Source of the DNA: a virus
Direction: 5' to 3' (one strand)
IMG/VR virus record: IMGVR_UViG_3300027770_000143
Span: 1 to 35,198 of that record
DNA: 35,198 nt
Below are positions 8,883 to 15,290 of this stretch, one piece after another (the first letter of the stretch is position 1; every line of letters begins with the position of its first letter). Under the pieces are notes generated by a model. That model was not told where the DNA came from, searched no databases, and saw only the letters and a list, made by a program, of their open reading frames with translations. Both the position numbers and the translations under genes were made by a program.

Positions 8883-9346
8883 GTTTTGAGCAGGCCGTTG
8901 CGATGGTCCTCAGGCATGAGGGCGGGTACTCGGCAGACCCCCGCGACCCAGGCGGTGAAACCCGCTTCGGCATCTCCAAGCGTGCCTACCCCGACGTAGA
9001 CATCCTCCGGCTCACCGAGGACGAGGCTAAGGCCATCTACCGGCGCGACTACTGGGACAAACTTCGTCCTGATGAACTCCCGCAGCAACTTGCCATCTGC
9101 GTATTTGACTGCGCGGTGAACATGGGCCGCGACAAGGCCGTCAGGTTGCTCCAGAGAGCCTGTGGCGTCGCTCAGGATGGCGTGATGGGGGGTAACACCA
9201 TTGCTGCCGCTAACCGCCTCCCAGAGGCTGTGGTGCGGTTCTCCGCAGAGCGTATCATCGCCTACACCGGCATTCGCGGCTTCGACACGTTTGGCAAGGG
9301 CTGGCTACGGCGTACCGTTTCTGTTGCACTGGAGGCTTCCAAATGA
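8879..9346 (+). CDS. Endolysin, GH108 family lysozyme (muramidase)
   Basis: 155 aa from a GTG overlapping the previous stop. The N-terminal signature RHEGGYSADPRDPGGETRFG (residues 12-31) matches the GH108/DUF847 family, with catalytic Glu14. The later half (FDCAVNMGRDKAVRLLQRAC, DGVMGGNTIAA) corresponds to the predicted C-terminal peptidoglycan-binding domain of the same family. It cleaves the glycan backbone of peptidoglycan at the end of infection. No signal peptide is seen, so release to the periplasm should depend on the holin downstream. Its end overlaps the holin start by 4 nt. Confidence 0.9.
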   Translation: MSFEQAVAMVLRHEGGYSADPRDPGGETRFGISKRAYPDVDILRLTEDEAKAIYRRDYWDKLRPDELPQQLAICVFDCAVNMGRDKAVRLLQRACGVAQDGVMGGNTIAAANRLPEAVVRFSAERIIAYTGIRGFDTFGKGWLRRTVSVALEASK

Positions 9347-9759
9347 CACCCCTGATTGGCGGATTGCTAGACGCCGGGCTGAAGGTGCTGGACCGCGTCC
9401 TGCCCGACCCTGCCCAGAAGGCCGCTGCTCAGTTGGAGTTGCTAAAGTTGCAGCAGACGGGCGAGTTCCGGCAGTTGGAAGCCGACCTGCAATTGGCACT
9501 GGCGCAGACCGAGGTGAACAAGGTCGAGGCGGCATCCGCTGACCCGTTCAAGTCAGGCTGGCGCCCGGCAGCAGGCTGGGTCTGCGTCCTAGGCCTGCTG
9601 TACCAGTTTCTCGCCCAACCCCTGCTAGCGTGGGGGTCGGTCATGCAGGGCTACGCTGCCCCGCCCGTGCTTGAGTTGGGCGACCTGTACGGGTTGCTGT
9701 TCGGTATGCTGGGCTTGGGTGCGTACAGGTCTGTTGAGCGGGTGAAGGGCAAAGCCTAG
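9343..9759 (+). CDS. Holin of the 3-TM (GTA holin) family
   Basis: 138 aa. An N-terminal amphipathic region (LLDAGLKVLDRVLPDPAQKA) and a Gln/Glu-rich helix (residues ~25-62) precede the family signature DPFKSGWRPAAGWVCVLGLL at ~66-86. Two further hydrophobic segments follow (FLAQPLLAW, LYGLLFGMLGLGAYRSVER). This layout matches the GTA-holin 3-TM family found beside endolysins in proteobacterial phages and gene-transfer agents. It would form membrane lesions that time lysis. The gene converges on the minus-strand operon: its TAG stop and the opposite gene's TAG share a CTAG, leaving no intergenic space for a terminator. Confidence 0.85.
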   Translation: MTPLIGGLLDAGLKVLDRVLPDPAQKAAAQLELLKLQQTGEFRQLEADLQLALAQTEVNKVEAASADPFKSGWRPAAGWVCVLGLLYQFLAQPLLAWGSVMQGYAAPPVLELGDLYGLLFGMLGLGAYRSVERVKGKA

Positions 9760-10070
9760 CCCAAGCAGATGATGCACAGGCGGTAGGGCGTATCACCCAC
9801 CGCCTGGTTGCGACAAACCCAGCACGGCCCATCGCCCTTTACCTTGCCCGACAGCAGCCGTTTCACAGCCGTGCGCTGCCGATGGTAGTCGCGCTTGTCC
9901 TGCCGTATCTCCTCCAGCGTGCGCCTGCCCTGCCTCACAGGCTGTTTAGCCTTGTACATTGCCCGTTCTTTATTGTTGCAGTCACGGCAAGCAGCGCGAA
10001 GACCACCCCGCCCGTTGTCACGGTAGCCCGTCAGCGGCTTCATGGTTCGGCAGCGGGTGCAGACTTTCAT
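9756..10070 (-). CDS. Small zinc-binding protein (two CxxC pairs)
   Basis: 104 aa starting at the ATG that overlaps the upstream stop (ATGA), with AAGGA 6 nt before it. The longer open frame upstream lacks support. CTRC near the N-terminus pairs with CRDC ~25 residues later. A second knuckle near the C-terminus has CWVC and CIIC. The centre is very basic (YKAKQPVRQGRR...KRDYHRQRTAVKR). The pattern resembles small phage zinc ribbons related to HNH and recombination endonuclease VII-type proteins, but no catalytic HNH triad is clear, so only nucleic-acid binding is inferred. It is the last gene of the long minus-strand operon. Confidence 0.7.
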   Translation of the reverse strand: MKVCTRCRTMKPLTGYRDNGRGGLRAACRDCNNKERAMYKAKQPVRQGRRTLEEIRQDKRDYHRQRTAVKRLLSGKVKGDGPCWVCRNQAVGDTPYRLCIICLG

Positions 10071-10252
10071 CGCCATTCCTTGTAATCCGGGCACACCCGC
10101 TTGTGACCCCAATGTTTGGGGTTCTCGTAATTCCACCGCAAACCTTTGCCCTTGTAGAAACGCGGCTTGTGCCCTTTGTCGCACGGGCTGCGACCATCCC
10201 ATTCATTTAAGGGATGGTAGTGGTTGCACTTGTAGCAATTAACGGCTTTCAC
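10067..10252 (-). CDS. Small Cys/His protein, putative zinc finger
   Basis: 61 aa from a GTG overlapping the preceding stop (GTGA). CYKCNHYHPLNEWDG at residues 6-20 and Cys at ~24 and ~54 could form one zinc site. The sequence is rich in aromatic and basic residues (RFYKGKGLRWNYENPKHWGHKR), similar to small phage proteins of unknown function that bind nucleic acid. It is coupled to the downstream zinc-knuckle gene by ATGA. No function can be assigned. Confidence 0.65.
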   Translation of the reverse strand: MKAVNCYKCNHYHPLNEWDGRSPCDKGHKPRFYKGKGLRWNYENPKHWGHKRVCPDYKEWR

Positions 10253-10470
10253 GCCATTACCTGTTTTGCCGCATCACGCCATTGGTCTGCGCTATCAAAA
10301 GTCTGCACGTCTGATAAGTCCGCAACGGCGAAAGTTTTGATAGCGCTCGGTGACCCATCTAAAAAAGAAAAAAGTTGAACGCGCAAACTATTGCCGTCTG
10401 TACCGACGATTCTAAATTGATACGTCCCTGATTCCTTATGCTTTGCAAGCACAAATTGACCTTTGTTCAT
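10249..10470 (-). CDS. Small hypothetical protein
   Basis: 73 aa. The start is the ATG at 10470, with AAGGAG 8 nt before it; the longer frame reaching 10632 overlaps two other small genes and is not used. The N-terminal half (KGQFVLAKHKESGTYQFRIVG) suggests a small beta-barrel of the KOW/SH3 type, and the rest has an acidic helix. It is coupled to its neighbours on both sides (ATGA and GTGA). No family is recognised. Confidence 0.65.
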   Translation of the reverse strand: MNKGQFVLAKHKESGTYQFRIVGTDGNSLRVQLFSFLDGSPSAIKTFAVADLSDVQTFDSADQWRDAAKQVMA

Positions 10471-10592
10471 ACCCTGCTCCTTACCCAGTCCGCAGTTGCC
10501 AACAGGATGCACACAATCACCGCCACCCACACTAGCACGCAGATGCCGGTGGCGAAGATGAGGCCGTAGCCAAATACCTCTACCCCAGTCAT
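10467..10592 (-). CDS. Tiny membrane protein, 41 aa
   Basis: The frame begins MTGVEVFGYGLIFATGICVL and continues with a Val/Ile/Leu-rich stretch, so nearly the whole protein from residue 8 to 33 is one transmembrane helix, followed by DWVRSRV. A GGGAG Shine-Dalgarno precedes the ATG, and both ends overlap neighbours by the four bases ATGA, which strongly supports it as a real gene. Function unknown. Confidence 0.65.
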   Translation of the reverse strand: MTGVEVFGYGLIFATGICVLVWVAVIVCILLATADWVRSRV

Positions 10593-10747
10593 GGCAGTTC
10601 TCCCGTAAAAAAACTACGGGCAATTGATACAACTACAACAAAAATAAGAATGTATCCCATAATTAAAATGACTCCCACAATTGGGTAAAAGCCTACAAGA
10701 AATGAATCATGCACTTCTTTGTCTACGGGCTTTTTATCGTTGTTCAT
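10589..10747 (-). CDS. Small membrane protein, 52 aa
   Basis: Starts with a polar, Lys/Asp-rich N-terminus (MNNDKKPVDKEVHDSF), then a hydrophobic segment of about 27 residues (LVGFYPIVGVILIMGYILIF and on), ending in a short polar tail. It overlaps the previous and next genes by ATGA on both sides. It sits between a coiled-coil protein and another tiny membrane protein. No family is recognised. The cluster might act on the host envelope, for example as exclusion or inhibitor peptides, which is conjecture. Confidence 0.65.
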   Translation of the reverse strand: MNNDKKPVDKEVHDSFLVGFYPIVGVILIMGYILIFVVVVSIARSFFTGELP

Positions 10748-10902
10748 CGCAGCGTCTCCGGGCGTTCCCGTCGCAGCCGTTCGTTCTCCTCGCGGAGCAA
10801 GTGGTTGTCAATAATCACGCGCTCCAGTTCGGCCTGCAAGGCTTTCAGTTGCGCGTCCACAATTGATATGCGGTTAAGCAAGTCAAAGTCTGCTTGGTTC
10901 AT
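10744..10902 (-). CDS. Small leucine-zipper coiled-coil protein
   Basis: 52 aa. Residues 8-48 carry heptad-spaced Leu/Ile (DLLNRI, DAQLKALQAELERVI, LLREENERLRRER), giving a clear parallel coiled coil. The start ATG overlaps the methyltransferase stop (ATGA); an upstream in-frame ATG at 10938 lies in the methyltransferase and is not needed. Function unknown; a dimeric regulator or adaptor is possible. Confidence 0.65.
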   Translation of the reverse strand: MNQADFDLLNRISIVDAQLKALQAELERVIIDNHLLREENERLRRERPETLR

Positions 10903-11729
10903 AGTTTGCTTACCTCGTTGATTCGTTCGCCAATCCAACGCATCACCGGCACAGCCATTGAGTTGCCCAAGGCCTTATACCTTGGGCCATCAGGCGAGTC
11001 TTCCTTACCGCGCCAAGGGATGTTCGTGTAGCCGTCCGGAAAGCCTTGCAGGCGTTCGCATTCCATGGGGGTAAGGCGGCGTACCTGCATTGTCTGCATC
11101 ACTACAGTCCCGCCTTGAGAACAGGTGGGGTTCAGCCCGGATGCGGCGTCCAGCGTCTTGCTGGTGTCCTCGTCCGTGCGGACGTAGAACCCACCTTCAG
11201 GCCGGTCTGCGCGCTTGTTGCCCCCGTAGATGTTTACCGCCACCACATCCATGCCACGGTCGGCGCACGGGCTGCTGTCGTGCCGAGCCGTCAGACTGCG
11301 GGCAATATCCCCGCCAAAGGCAACCGCATGAACGTCCGTCTTGGTCAGAGTGAACATCGCGCCACTGGCGTCTGCTCCGCTGCCTTCGCAGCCGCCGCGG
11401 ACTTTGAAGGTGTGAGCAGGTTGCAGCACCGCGCCGAAGTTTGCCTTGTCAGGCATCCTCTGGGCGCCGCTTGCGTTCTGCTTTGTCAGGGTTGGCGCTA
11501 CGTCCTCCCCGTCCCACCAGCACCCGGTAACAAGACTGGCGGTGTCTTGGTCACTGCGGCCGATGACTGTGCCTTGGATGGCGACGGTTACGCCTTGCGT
11601 GGCATGGGTGTCCACCGTGTAAGCACTGCCGTCATCATTCCAGCCCTTGCCATTCTGTGCCTTCTCTACGGCGCGAACGTCTTGTAGGGCAATAAGATGC
11701 CCGTTGTTAGCCGATTGGTGCGTTAACTT
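10899..11729 (-). CDS. C5 cytosine DNA methyltransferase, C-terminal part (target recognition and motifs IX-X)
   Basis: Continuation of the gene at 11707-12363 in a second frame; no own start codon or Shine-Dalgarno is evident, so the listed start is just the frame junction. The segment has a long variable target-recognition region with repeated APTLT/SLTAR-type elements and a QRMPDK motif typical of phage methyltransferases. Motif IX follows (VRRLTPMECERLQGFPDGYT), then motif X (YKALGNSMAVPVMRWIG). Everything needed for an active enzyme is present if the frames are joined. Joining needs 9 or 12 G in the tract. As given, it is either phase-off, frameshifted at translation, or a sequencing error. 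Confidence 0.8.
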   Translation of the reverse strand, partial: KLTHQSANNGHLIALQDVRAVEKAQNGKGWNDDGSAYTVDTHATQGVTVAIQGTVIGRSDQDTASLVTGCWWDGEDVAPTLTKQNASGAQRMPDKANFGAVLQPAHTFKVRGGCEGSGADASGAMFTLTKTDVHAVAFGGDIARSLTARHDSSPCADRGMDVVAVNIYGGNKRADRPEGGFYVRTDEDTSKTLDAASGLNPTCSQGGTVVMQTMQVRRLTPMECERLQGFPDGYTNIPWRGKEDSPDGPRYKALGNSMAVPVMRWIGERINEVSKL

Positions 11730-12363
11730 CCCCCCCCCCGCACTCTGTGTCGAGACTGCCAACAACGCCAGGCGCAACGCTTCCGGCAGTTCCTTTCCGC
11801 GCTTGTCGGCTCGGCGCAGGATGCCCCGACAGGCTGTGTCGCTCAAAAAGAACCGCTGCGGCACGGTGCCAGTCTCCAAGGTATCCGACAACGAACACAC
11901 GGCGGCGTCGCTGGGCCACTCCGAAGTACTGAGCGTCAAGCACTCGGTAAGCCCACCCATACCCGAGTTCTGCCAACCCTCGAAGTAATGCGGCAAAATC
12001 TCGTCCTCCTTCACTGGATAGGACGCCGGGGACGTTCTCCCATACCAGCCACTGGGGCCGATAGCGTTGAGCAATGGCAAGATAGGTGAGCATGAGGTTG
12101 CCACGCGGGTCATCCAGTCCTTTTCGGAGTCCGGCGACTGAGAAGGATTGGCAGGGAGTTCCTCCGACGAGAACATCGATATTTGCATCAGGCCATTCCT
12201 TAAACTTGGTCATGTCGCCCCAGTTAGGGACGTTGGGGTAGTGGTGCGCTAGCACGGCGCTGGGAAACTTCTCAATCTCGCTGAACGCCACCGGTTCCCA
12301 GCCCATGTGATGCCAGGCAACGCTTGCAGCCTCAATACCGGCACACACGGACAGGTACTTCAC
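11707..12363 (-). CDS. C5 cytosine DNA methyltransferase, N-terminal part (frame broken at G10 tract)
   Basis: 218 aa as read. GTG start overlapping the upstream stop (GTGA). The catalytic half of a Dcm/phage-type C5 methyltransferase is complete: motif I LSVCAGIEAASVAWH (residues 4-18), acidic motif II FSEIE, motif IV GGTPCQSFS with nucleophile Cys71, motif VI WENVPG (108-113), motif VIII QRRRRVFVVG (151-160). The frame ends shortly after a run of ten G (minus strand) at 11730-11739, and the target-recognition half continues in another frame. With nine G the two parts fuse into one protein of about 487 aa. The enzyme would transfer a methyl group from S-adenosylmethionine to cytosine C5, probably protecting phage DNA. 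Confidence 0.85.
   Translation of the reverse strand: MKYLSVCAGIEAASVAWHHMGWEPVAFSEIEKFPSAVLAHHYPNVPNWGDMTKFKEWPDANIDVLVGGTPCQSFSVAGLRKGLDDPRGNLMLTYLAIAQRYRPQWLVWENVPGVLSSEGGRDFAALLRGLAELGYGWAYRVLDAQYFGVAQRRRRVFVVGYLGDWHRAAAVLFERHSLSGHPAPSRQARKGTAGSVAPGVVGSLDTECGGGEVNAPIG
11730..11739 (-). repeat. G10 homopolymer tract inside the methyltransferase gene
   Basis: Ten consecutive C on the plus strand (ten G in the coding sense) lie exactly where the methyltransferase reading frame is broken. Long mononucleotide tracts are classic sites of slipped-strand mispairing and also of sequencing or assembly length errors. Removing one G or adding two restores a full-length enzyme. Confidence 0.9.
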
Positions 12364-12557
12364 AGCGCCGCCCTCAGTTCGCCCAACTGGCCTTCCATCT
12401 TGCGAATCTGCTCTTGCAGCAAGGTAATAAGTTCTCGCTGCGTTTGCAGCGTCACCTTGTACGCGCCAATAGTTTTGCCTTGCGCGTCAATCGTGTCATC
12501 AGCACGCAGCACTGCTTCCTTGTACCGTGCAAACTGAATTTGTTCTTCGTTTGTCAT
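12360..12557 (-). CDS. Small coiled-coil hypothetical protein
   Basis: 65 aa starting at the ATG preceded by AAAGGA about 8 nt upstream. The protein is one long amphipathic helix: AVLRADDTIDAQGKTIGAYK then LQTQRELITLLQEQIRKMEGQL, with heptad spacing toward the C-terminus. The frame is open further upstream to an ATG at 12641 inside ssb (93 aa version, adding MKSRSDYRRALVWAAEI...), which cannot be excluded but has no good Shine-Dalgarno. It overlaps the methyltransferase start by GTGA. Function unknown. Confidence 0.65.
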   Translation of the reverse strand: MTNEEQIQFARYKEAVLRADDTIDAQGKTIGAYKVTLQTQRELITLLQEQIRKMEGQLGELRAAL

Positions 12558-12624
12558 ATGTTTTTCCTTTCCAATGATGTAAGCAGCGGAGATTTCCGCT
12601 GCCCACACCAACGCCCGCCTGTAA

Positions 12625-13014
12625 TCAGAACGGGATTTCATCGCTGAAAGCTTCGTCAGCGGCTTTCTTGTCATCGAACGGCACCGGCGCAGCCTGCGCT
12701 TCCCCGCTAGGCTTGCCGCCCTGCAAGGCAATGTCCGCCACGTCGCAGGTGATGGACGCGCCCGGCCCGTTCTTCGTGGTGTACGTCCGCAGGTCAAACT
12801 GCCCGTACACGGTCACCGGAGTACCCTTGGTGATGTACTTGGCAACCTTCTCGGCACGCTGCCCAAACATGGAGCAGTCAATCCACAGAGCGTGCTTCTT
12901 CTCGCCAAATCCTACGTCCACGACAACCTTAAAGTTGGCAACAGCGCGGCCCTGCGGGGTCTGACGGAGTTCTGCGTCCTGACCGACGCGACCAGTAATC
13001 GTGATGATGTTCAT
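12625..13014 (-). CDS. ssb: Single-stranded DNA-binding protein
   Basis: 129 aa. N-terminal OB fold typical of SSB (MNIITITGRVGQDAELRQTP, then VANFKVVVDVG and WIDCSMFGQRAEKVAKYI, KGTPVTVYGQFDLRTY). It has an acidic tail ending DEIPF, the tip that docks partner proteins such as exonucleases and primase. Slightly shorter than bacterial SSB (~170 aa), as usual for phage versions. It coats single-stranded DNA in replication and recombination. It sits directly after ERF and YqaJ genes, forming a compact recombination set. Confidence 0.93.
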   Translation of the reverse strand: MNIITITGRVGQDAELRQTPQGRAVANFKVVVDVGFGEKKHALWIDCSMFGQRAEKVAKYITKGTPVTVYGQFDLRTYTTKNGPGASITCDVADIALQGGKPSGEAQAAPVPFDDKKAADEAFSDEIPF

Positions 13015-13016
13015 GC

Positions 13017-13592
13017 TTAGACCTTAGTAATGGTGGAACGCTTCTGGACGATGGCCTTGCGAGCCTCGGCCTTCTCATGCTCGACAAGGTTCTCGGTGGC
13101 CTTGTACAGGTTGCGGAGAACTTCCTCGTTAGTGGCATCCTCGGTAGCCGCCAGCAAGTCCAACAACTGGTTGCTAGGCTTGGCAACGACTGCGGGACGG
13201 TTGTGCGCCGCTGTCTGCCCGTCATCGTCCTCCTGAGCCACGCCGCAGGCCGCTGCAAGGCTGTACCGGCGCAGGTAGGTGGTAGCAGCACCCACGCCCT
13301 GCCCGTCGGTCTTAGCGGGCGTGCAGGACGCCACGCAGGTGATATAGCCGCCTTCCTTGTGGACTAGCGCGGTAGTGACCGACACCATGACGCCGTCAAA
13401 CCCCGTAGACTGGATGATGGCGATGCCGTGCTTGGCAAACACCGGGCGCACCGTGTTCAGCACCTCGGCAAGGTCGGCGTAGCGAGACTTGAAATGCGGG
13501 TTCACGCTGCCCTTCGTAGCGTTCTCCACTTCGGACTGGGCAAGGGCAAGCGCGGCAAAAAGTGCGGCGTTGCTGTGGTCAAGGTTCATCAT
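13017..13592 (-). CDS. ERF family single-strand annealing recombinase
   Basis: 191 aa. The ERF core is visible: NPHFKSRYADLAEVLNTVRP (residues ~32-51), GIAIIQST, VTTALVHKEGGYI and the signature DGQGVGAATTYLRRYSLAAACGV (~97-118), where the YLRRY motif is diagnostic. These proteins form rings that anneal complementary single strands during phage recombination and genome circularisation. The start ATG overlaps the YqaJ gene stop (ATGATG). The C-terminal ~60 residues are a Glu/Ala-rich helix, as in other family members. Confidence 0.92.
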   Translation of the reverse strand: MMNLDHSNAALFAALALAQSEVENATKGSVNPHFKSRYADLAEVLNTVRPVFAKHGIAIIQSTGFDGVMVSVTTALVHKEGGYITCVASCTPAKTDGQGVGAATTYLRRYSLAAACGVAQEDDDGQTAAHNRPAVVAKPSNQLLDLLAATEDATNEEVLRNLYKATENLVEHEKAEARKAIVQKRSTITKV

Positions 13593-14206
13593 TTCGCTTT
13601 CTCCTGAAGCATAGAAATCGTGTCGTTTATTTCGTTTAGGAACTTGCAGACTTCCGTCTCAAGCGTGTCGATATACGCCTGGTCACGCTCAACCCGCTGG
13701 CAGTAGATGTCCATGCCTGCCGGTAGCCGCTGGTCGTAACTGACAAACCAGTTGTACTGCGCGCCCGTCAGCCACATCTGCCCCTGCACCTGCGCCATAT
13801 GCATGGGGTCCATGCCGTCCATGATGGTTTGCAGGTGCGTGTTTGTGGTCGGGCATTTGAACTCAACCAGCCCCTCGCCACCGTCCAGCACGCCATCCGG
13901 TGACGCGCCGCACATCAGCACCGGGTGCTTAATGAACCCCACAAGGTCCACGGCAAGCCCGGTCTTGCGAGCAAATGCATCACGCGCAAAACCTTCTTGG
14001 TCAATACCCCACTGCATGGCGGGATTGACGTAGTGTTCCGTGGCACGGCCCGTCAGGCGCTCGGTCACAAGCTGCCACTTGTAGGTGTCACGGGCGGCAA
14101 GGTAACCGCCCTTCTTGCCCGGCAGCAGGTGCTTGAACTGGCTGGCGGTCACAAAGCCAACGCGCTCTAGCAGCCACGCGGCTTGTTGGTTCGGATTGTC
14201 ACTCAT
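13589..14206 (-). CDS. YqaJ-like / lambda-exonuclease family recombination nuclease
   Basis: 205 aa from the ATG at 14206, which has AGGGGAAA upstream; the frame continues upstream in a shadow region that is not coding. Motifs of the PD-(D/E)XK exonuclease fold: LLPGKKGGYLAARDTY near the N-terminus, CGASPDGVLD with the metal-binding Asp, GLVEFKCPTT with the E-x-K pair (residues ~110-115), and MAQVQGQMWLTG. The enzyme would digest 5' ends of double-stranded DNA to give 3' overhangs for the ERF protein encoded next. Overlaps the next gene by 4 nt. Confidence 0.9.
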   Translation of the reverse strand: MSDNPNQQAAWLLERVGFVTASQFKHLLPGKKGGYLAARDTYKWQLVTERLTGRATEHYVNPAMQWGIDQEGFARDAFARKTGLAVDLVGFIKHPVLMCGASPDGVLDGGEGLVEFKCPTTNTHLQTIMDGMDPMHMAQVQGQMWLTGAQYNWFVSYDQRLPAGMDIYCQRVERDQAYIDTLETEVCKFLNEINDTISMLQEKAK

Positions 14207-14390
14207 GGTGTTTCCCCTGAAAACGAATGAGGGCGGGAACGTGGTGAATGCTCGTCCAGCCCCAGTACTTGTAGGCGTCGCTGACGCGGATGATGACCGA
14301 CTCTCTGGTCTGCACCATCTCCAAGCCCGCGCAGGCAAGTGCCTGGCGAAGATGGTCAAGGCAGACTTCGGGTTCGATGATTCCAATCAT
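14199..14390 (-). CDS. Small hypothetical protein
   Basis: 63 aa. The start overlaps the preceding stop (ATGA) and its end overlaps the YqaJ start by 8 nt. The sequence EVCLDHLRQALACAGLEMV suggests a helix, followed by a short beta part (SVIIRVSDAYKYWGW) and a basic tail. No motif is recognised. Its tight coupling to the nuclease gene suggests a recombination accessory, but this is only positional. Confidence 0.6.
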   Translation of the reverse strand: MIGIIEPEVCLDHLRQALACAGLEMVQTRESVIIRVSDAYKYWGWTSIHHVPALIRFQGKHHE

Positions 14391-14851
14391 TTGTCGCCCT
14401 CCAGCAGGTCAGCAATCTTGTCGAAGCCAGCACTGCCGCCCAGCAGGTCAATCAACCCGGTGATGTCCTGCCCACGGTGCGTGATACTGATGACCTCAAG
14501 GTAGGCCGGGCTGTTGCGCTGGCACTCGTCGTGGTCAAAGTTGTAACCGATGACAAGGTCCACGCCTTCGTAGTGGACTTCCTCAATGTGGTCGCAGACA
14601 CCTATGCCCACGTTGGACAGCGCACGTTCCAGTTTCTCCACCTTGGAGGCTTTCACGTCAGTGTGGTCGTCGGACTGGTATTTGATGGCGTTGATTTGGC
14701 TCGTGACCGTCTCGCGGAGGAATTCCAAGTCCTCCACGCAGCGCAGGCAAGTCTCTTCAACCAATTCGTGGTTCGGCGTGATGAAGAACAGTTGGCCTTC
14801 AATCTCCAACCAAGTGAACTCGGCGTCGGTACGCAGTGCGATGATGCTCAT
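14387..14851 (-). CDS. Hypothetical protein of the recombination operon
   Basis: 154 aa; ATG at 14851 overlaps the upstream stop (ATGA). The protein is acidic throughout with repeated Asp/Glu/His pairs (EETCLRCVEDLEFLRE, NFDHDECQRNSP) and has two Cys in LRCVED. A helical N-terminal half and a beta-rich centre (VIGYNFDHDEC, LEVISITHRGQ) can be guessed. No known family is recognised. The overall negative charge is compatible with DNA mimicry, which is conjecture. Confidence 0.65.
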   Translation of the reverse strand: MSIIALRTDAEFTWLEIEGQLFFITPNHELVEETCLRCVEDLEFLRETVTSQINAIKYQSDDHTDVKASKVEKLERALSNVGIGVCDHIEEVHYEGVDLVIGYNFDHDECQRNSPAYLEVISITHRGQDITGLIDLLGGSAGFDKIADLLEGDK

Positions 14852-15057
14852 TGTGCTTTCTCCGAACGGGGTTCCAGCAGCAGGCGCTGCAACGTGGCAA
14901 CGGCTTCGCCAAGCGTCGGCTCGGAAGCGCACCAGCCACGGTGGTGGACGTTGATTTGGTAAGCGCCGTCAAAGTACTTAATGCACATACCGTAGCTGTG
15001 CGGGTTGTCGTACTGATGGCGCTCGTACTTGTAGAACTCTTCCCAGTAGCTGCTCAC
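14848..15057 (-). CDS. Small hypothetical protein, aromatic-rich
   Basis: 69 aa from a GTG overlapping the preceding stop. The N-terminus is rich in Tyr, Trp, His and Glu (SSYWEEFYKYERHQYDNPHS), followed by a short beta region (AYQINVHHRGWCASEP) and a C-terminal helix. Coupled by ATGA to the next gene. No family recognised. Confidence 0.6.
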   Translation of the reverse strand: MSSYWEEFYKYERHQYDNPHSYGMCIKYFDGAYQINVHHRGWCASEPTLGEAVATLQRLLLEPRSEKAQ

Positions 15058-15188
15058 TGGAAGCCCACCTGATTGAGGAGGCGGAGAGCCTCGCGGGCCT
15101 TGTAGAGGACGTTGGCGTCCACCGGGCGGTTGTGCAGGGTTGCGTCAAGCAACTCCAGCAGCGCGTCCATGATTTCGTCGTGTGTCAT
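15054..15188 (-). CDS. Small helical protein, first gene of the minus operon
   Basis: 44 aa (MTHDEIMDALLELLDATLHN then RPVDANVLYKAREALRLLNQ...). AAAGGGAG precedes the ATG, and the stop overlaps the next start by GTGA. Two amphipathic helices are likely. It is the promoter-proximal gene of the long minus-strand operon. No function recognised. Confidence 0.65.
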   Translation of the reverse strand: MTHDEIMDALLELLDATLHNRPVDANVLYKAREALRLLNQVGFQ

Positions 15189-15206
15189 CTGATTCTCCCT
15201 TTCCGG

Positions 15207-15235
15207 TTGCGGTATGCATCCGATGGGTGTATCTT
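15207..15235 (+). promoter_or_regulatory. Candidate plus-strand promoter for the Cro-like gene
   Basis: TTGCGG at 15207-15212 and TATCTT at 15230-15235, separated by 17 bp, form a moderate sigma70-type promoter pointing toward the gene at 15291. The -10 hexamer coincides with the weak -10 of the opposing promoter and enters the palindrome, suggesting mutual exclusion. Weak evidence. Confidence 0.35.
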
Positions 15236-15272
15236 CACCCCAAGGCTTACAGGTGTCAAGCCCTTTGGTGAA
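15234..15272. promoter_or_regulatory. Interrupted palindrome, candidate operator of the divergent control region
   Basis: Left arm TTCACCCCAAGGCTT at 15234-15248 and right arm AAGCCCTTTGGTGAA at 15258-15272 are complementary at 12 of 15 positions around a 9-bp spacer. The outer TTCACC/GGTGAA and inner GGCTT/AAGCC blocks are perfect. The palindrome covers the minus-strand -35 and precedes the Cro-like gene. It is the natural binding site for that regulator or an unseen repressor. Confidence 0.6.
15235..15259 (-). promoter_or_regulatory. Candidate early promoter for the long minus-strand operon
   Basis: On the minus strand a perfect -35 hexamer TTGACA lies at 15259-15254, preceded by AAAGGGC. 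The -10 is weak; AAGATA at 15235-15230 gives an 18-bp spacer. The promoter lies inside a large interrupted palindrome and about 45-60 bp upstream of the first gene of the operon. The same extended sequence (AAAGNGCTTGACAC) is found at the second minus-strand operon promoter. Confidence 0.6.
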
Positions 15273-15290
15273 TCTTTTTTGGAGTGAGAA

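Noticed and set aside
9760-10254. Several plus-strand open frames opposite the zinc-knuckle genes
   Set aside because: Shadows of coupled minus-strand genes with clear CxxC motifs and overlapping stops and starts.
11740-12188. Long extra open frame on the minus strand over the N-terminal half of the methyltransferase
   Set aside because: It is the upstream extension of the frame that encodes the methyltransferase C-terminal half; the catalytic motifs of this region lie in the other frame, so the extension is not coding.
12558-12641. 93-aa version of the coiled-coil gene starting inside ssb
   Set aside because: Possible, but the ATG at 12641 has no Shine-Dalgarno while the ATG at 12557 has a good one; recorded as an alternative start only.
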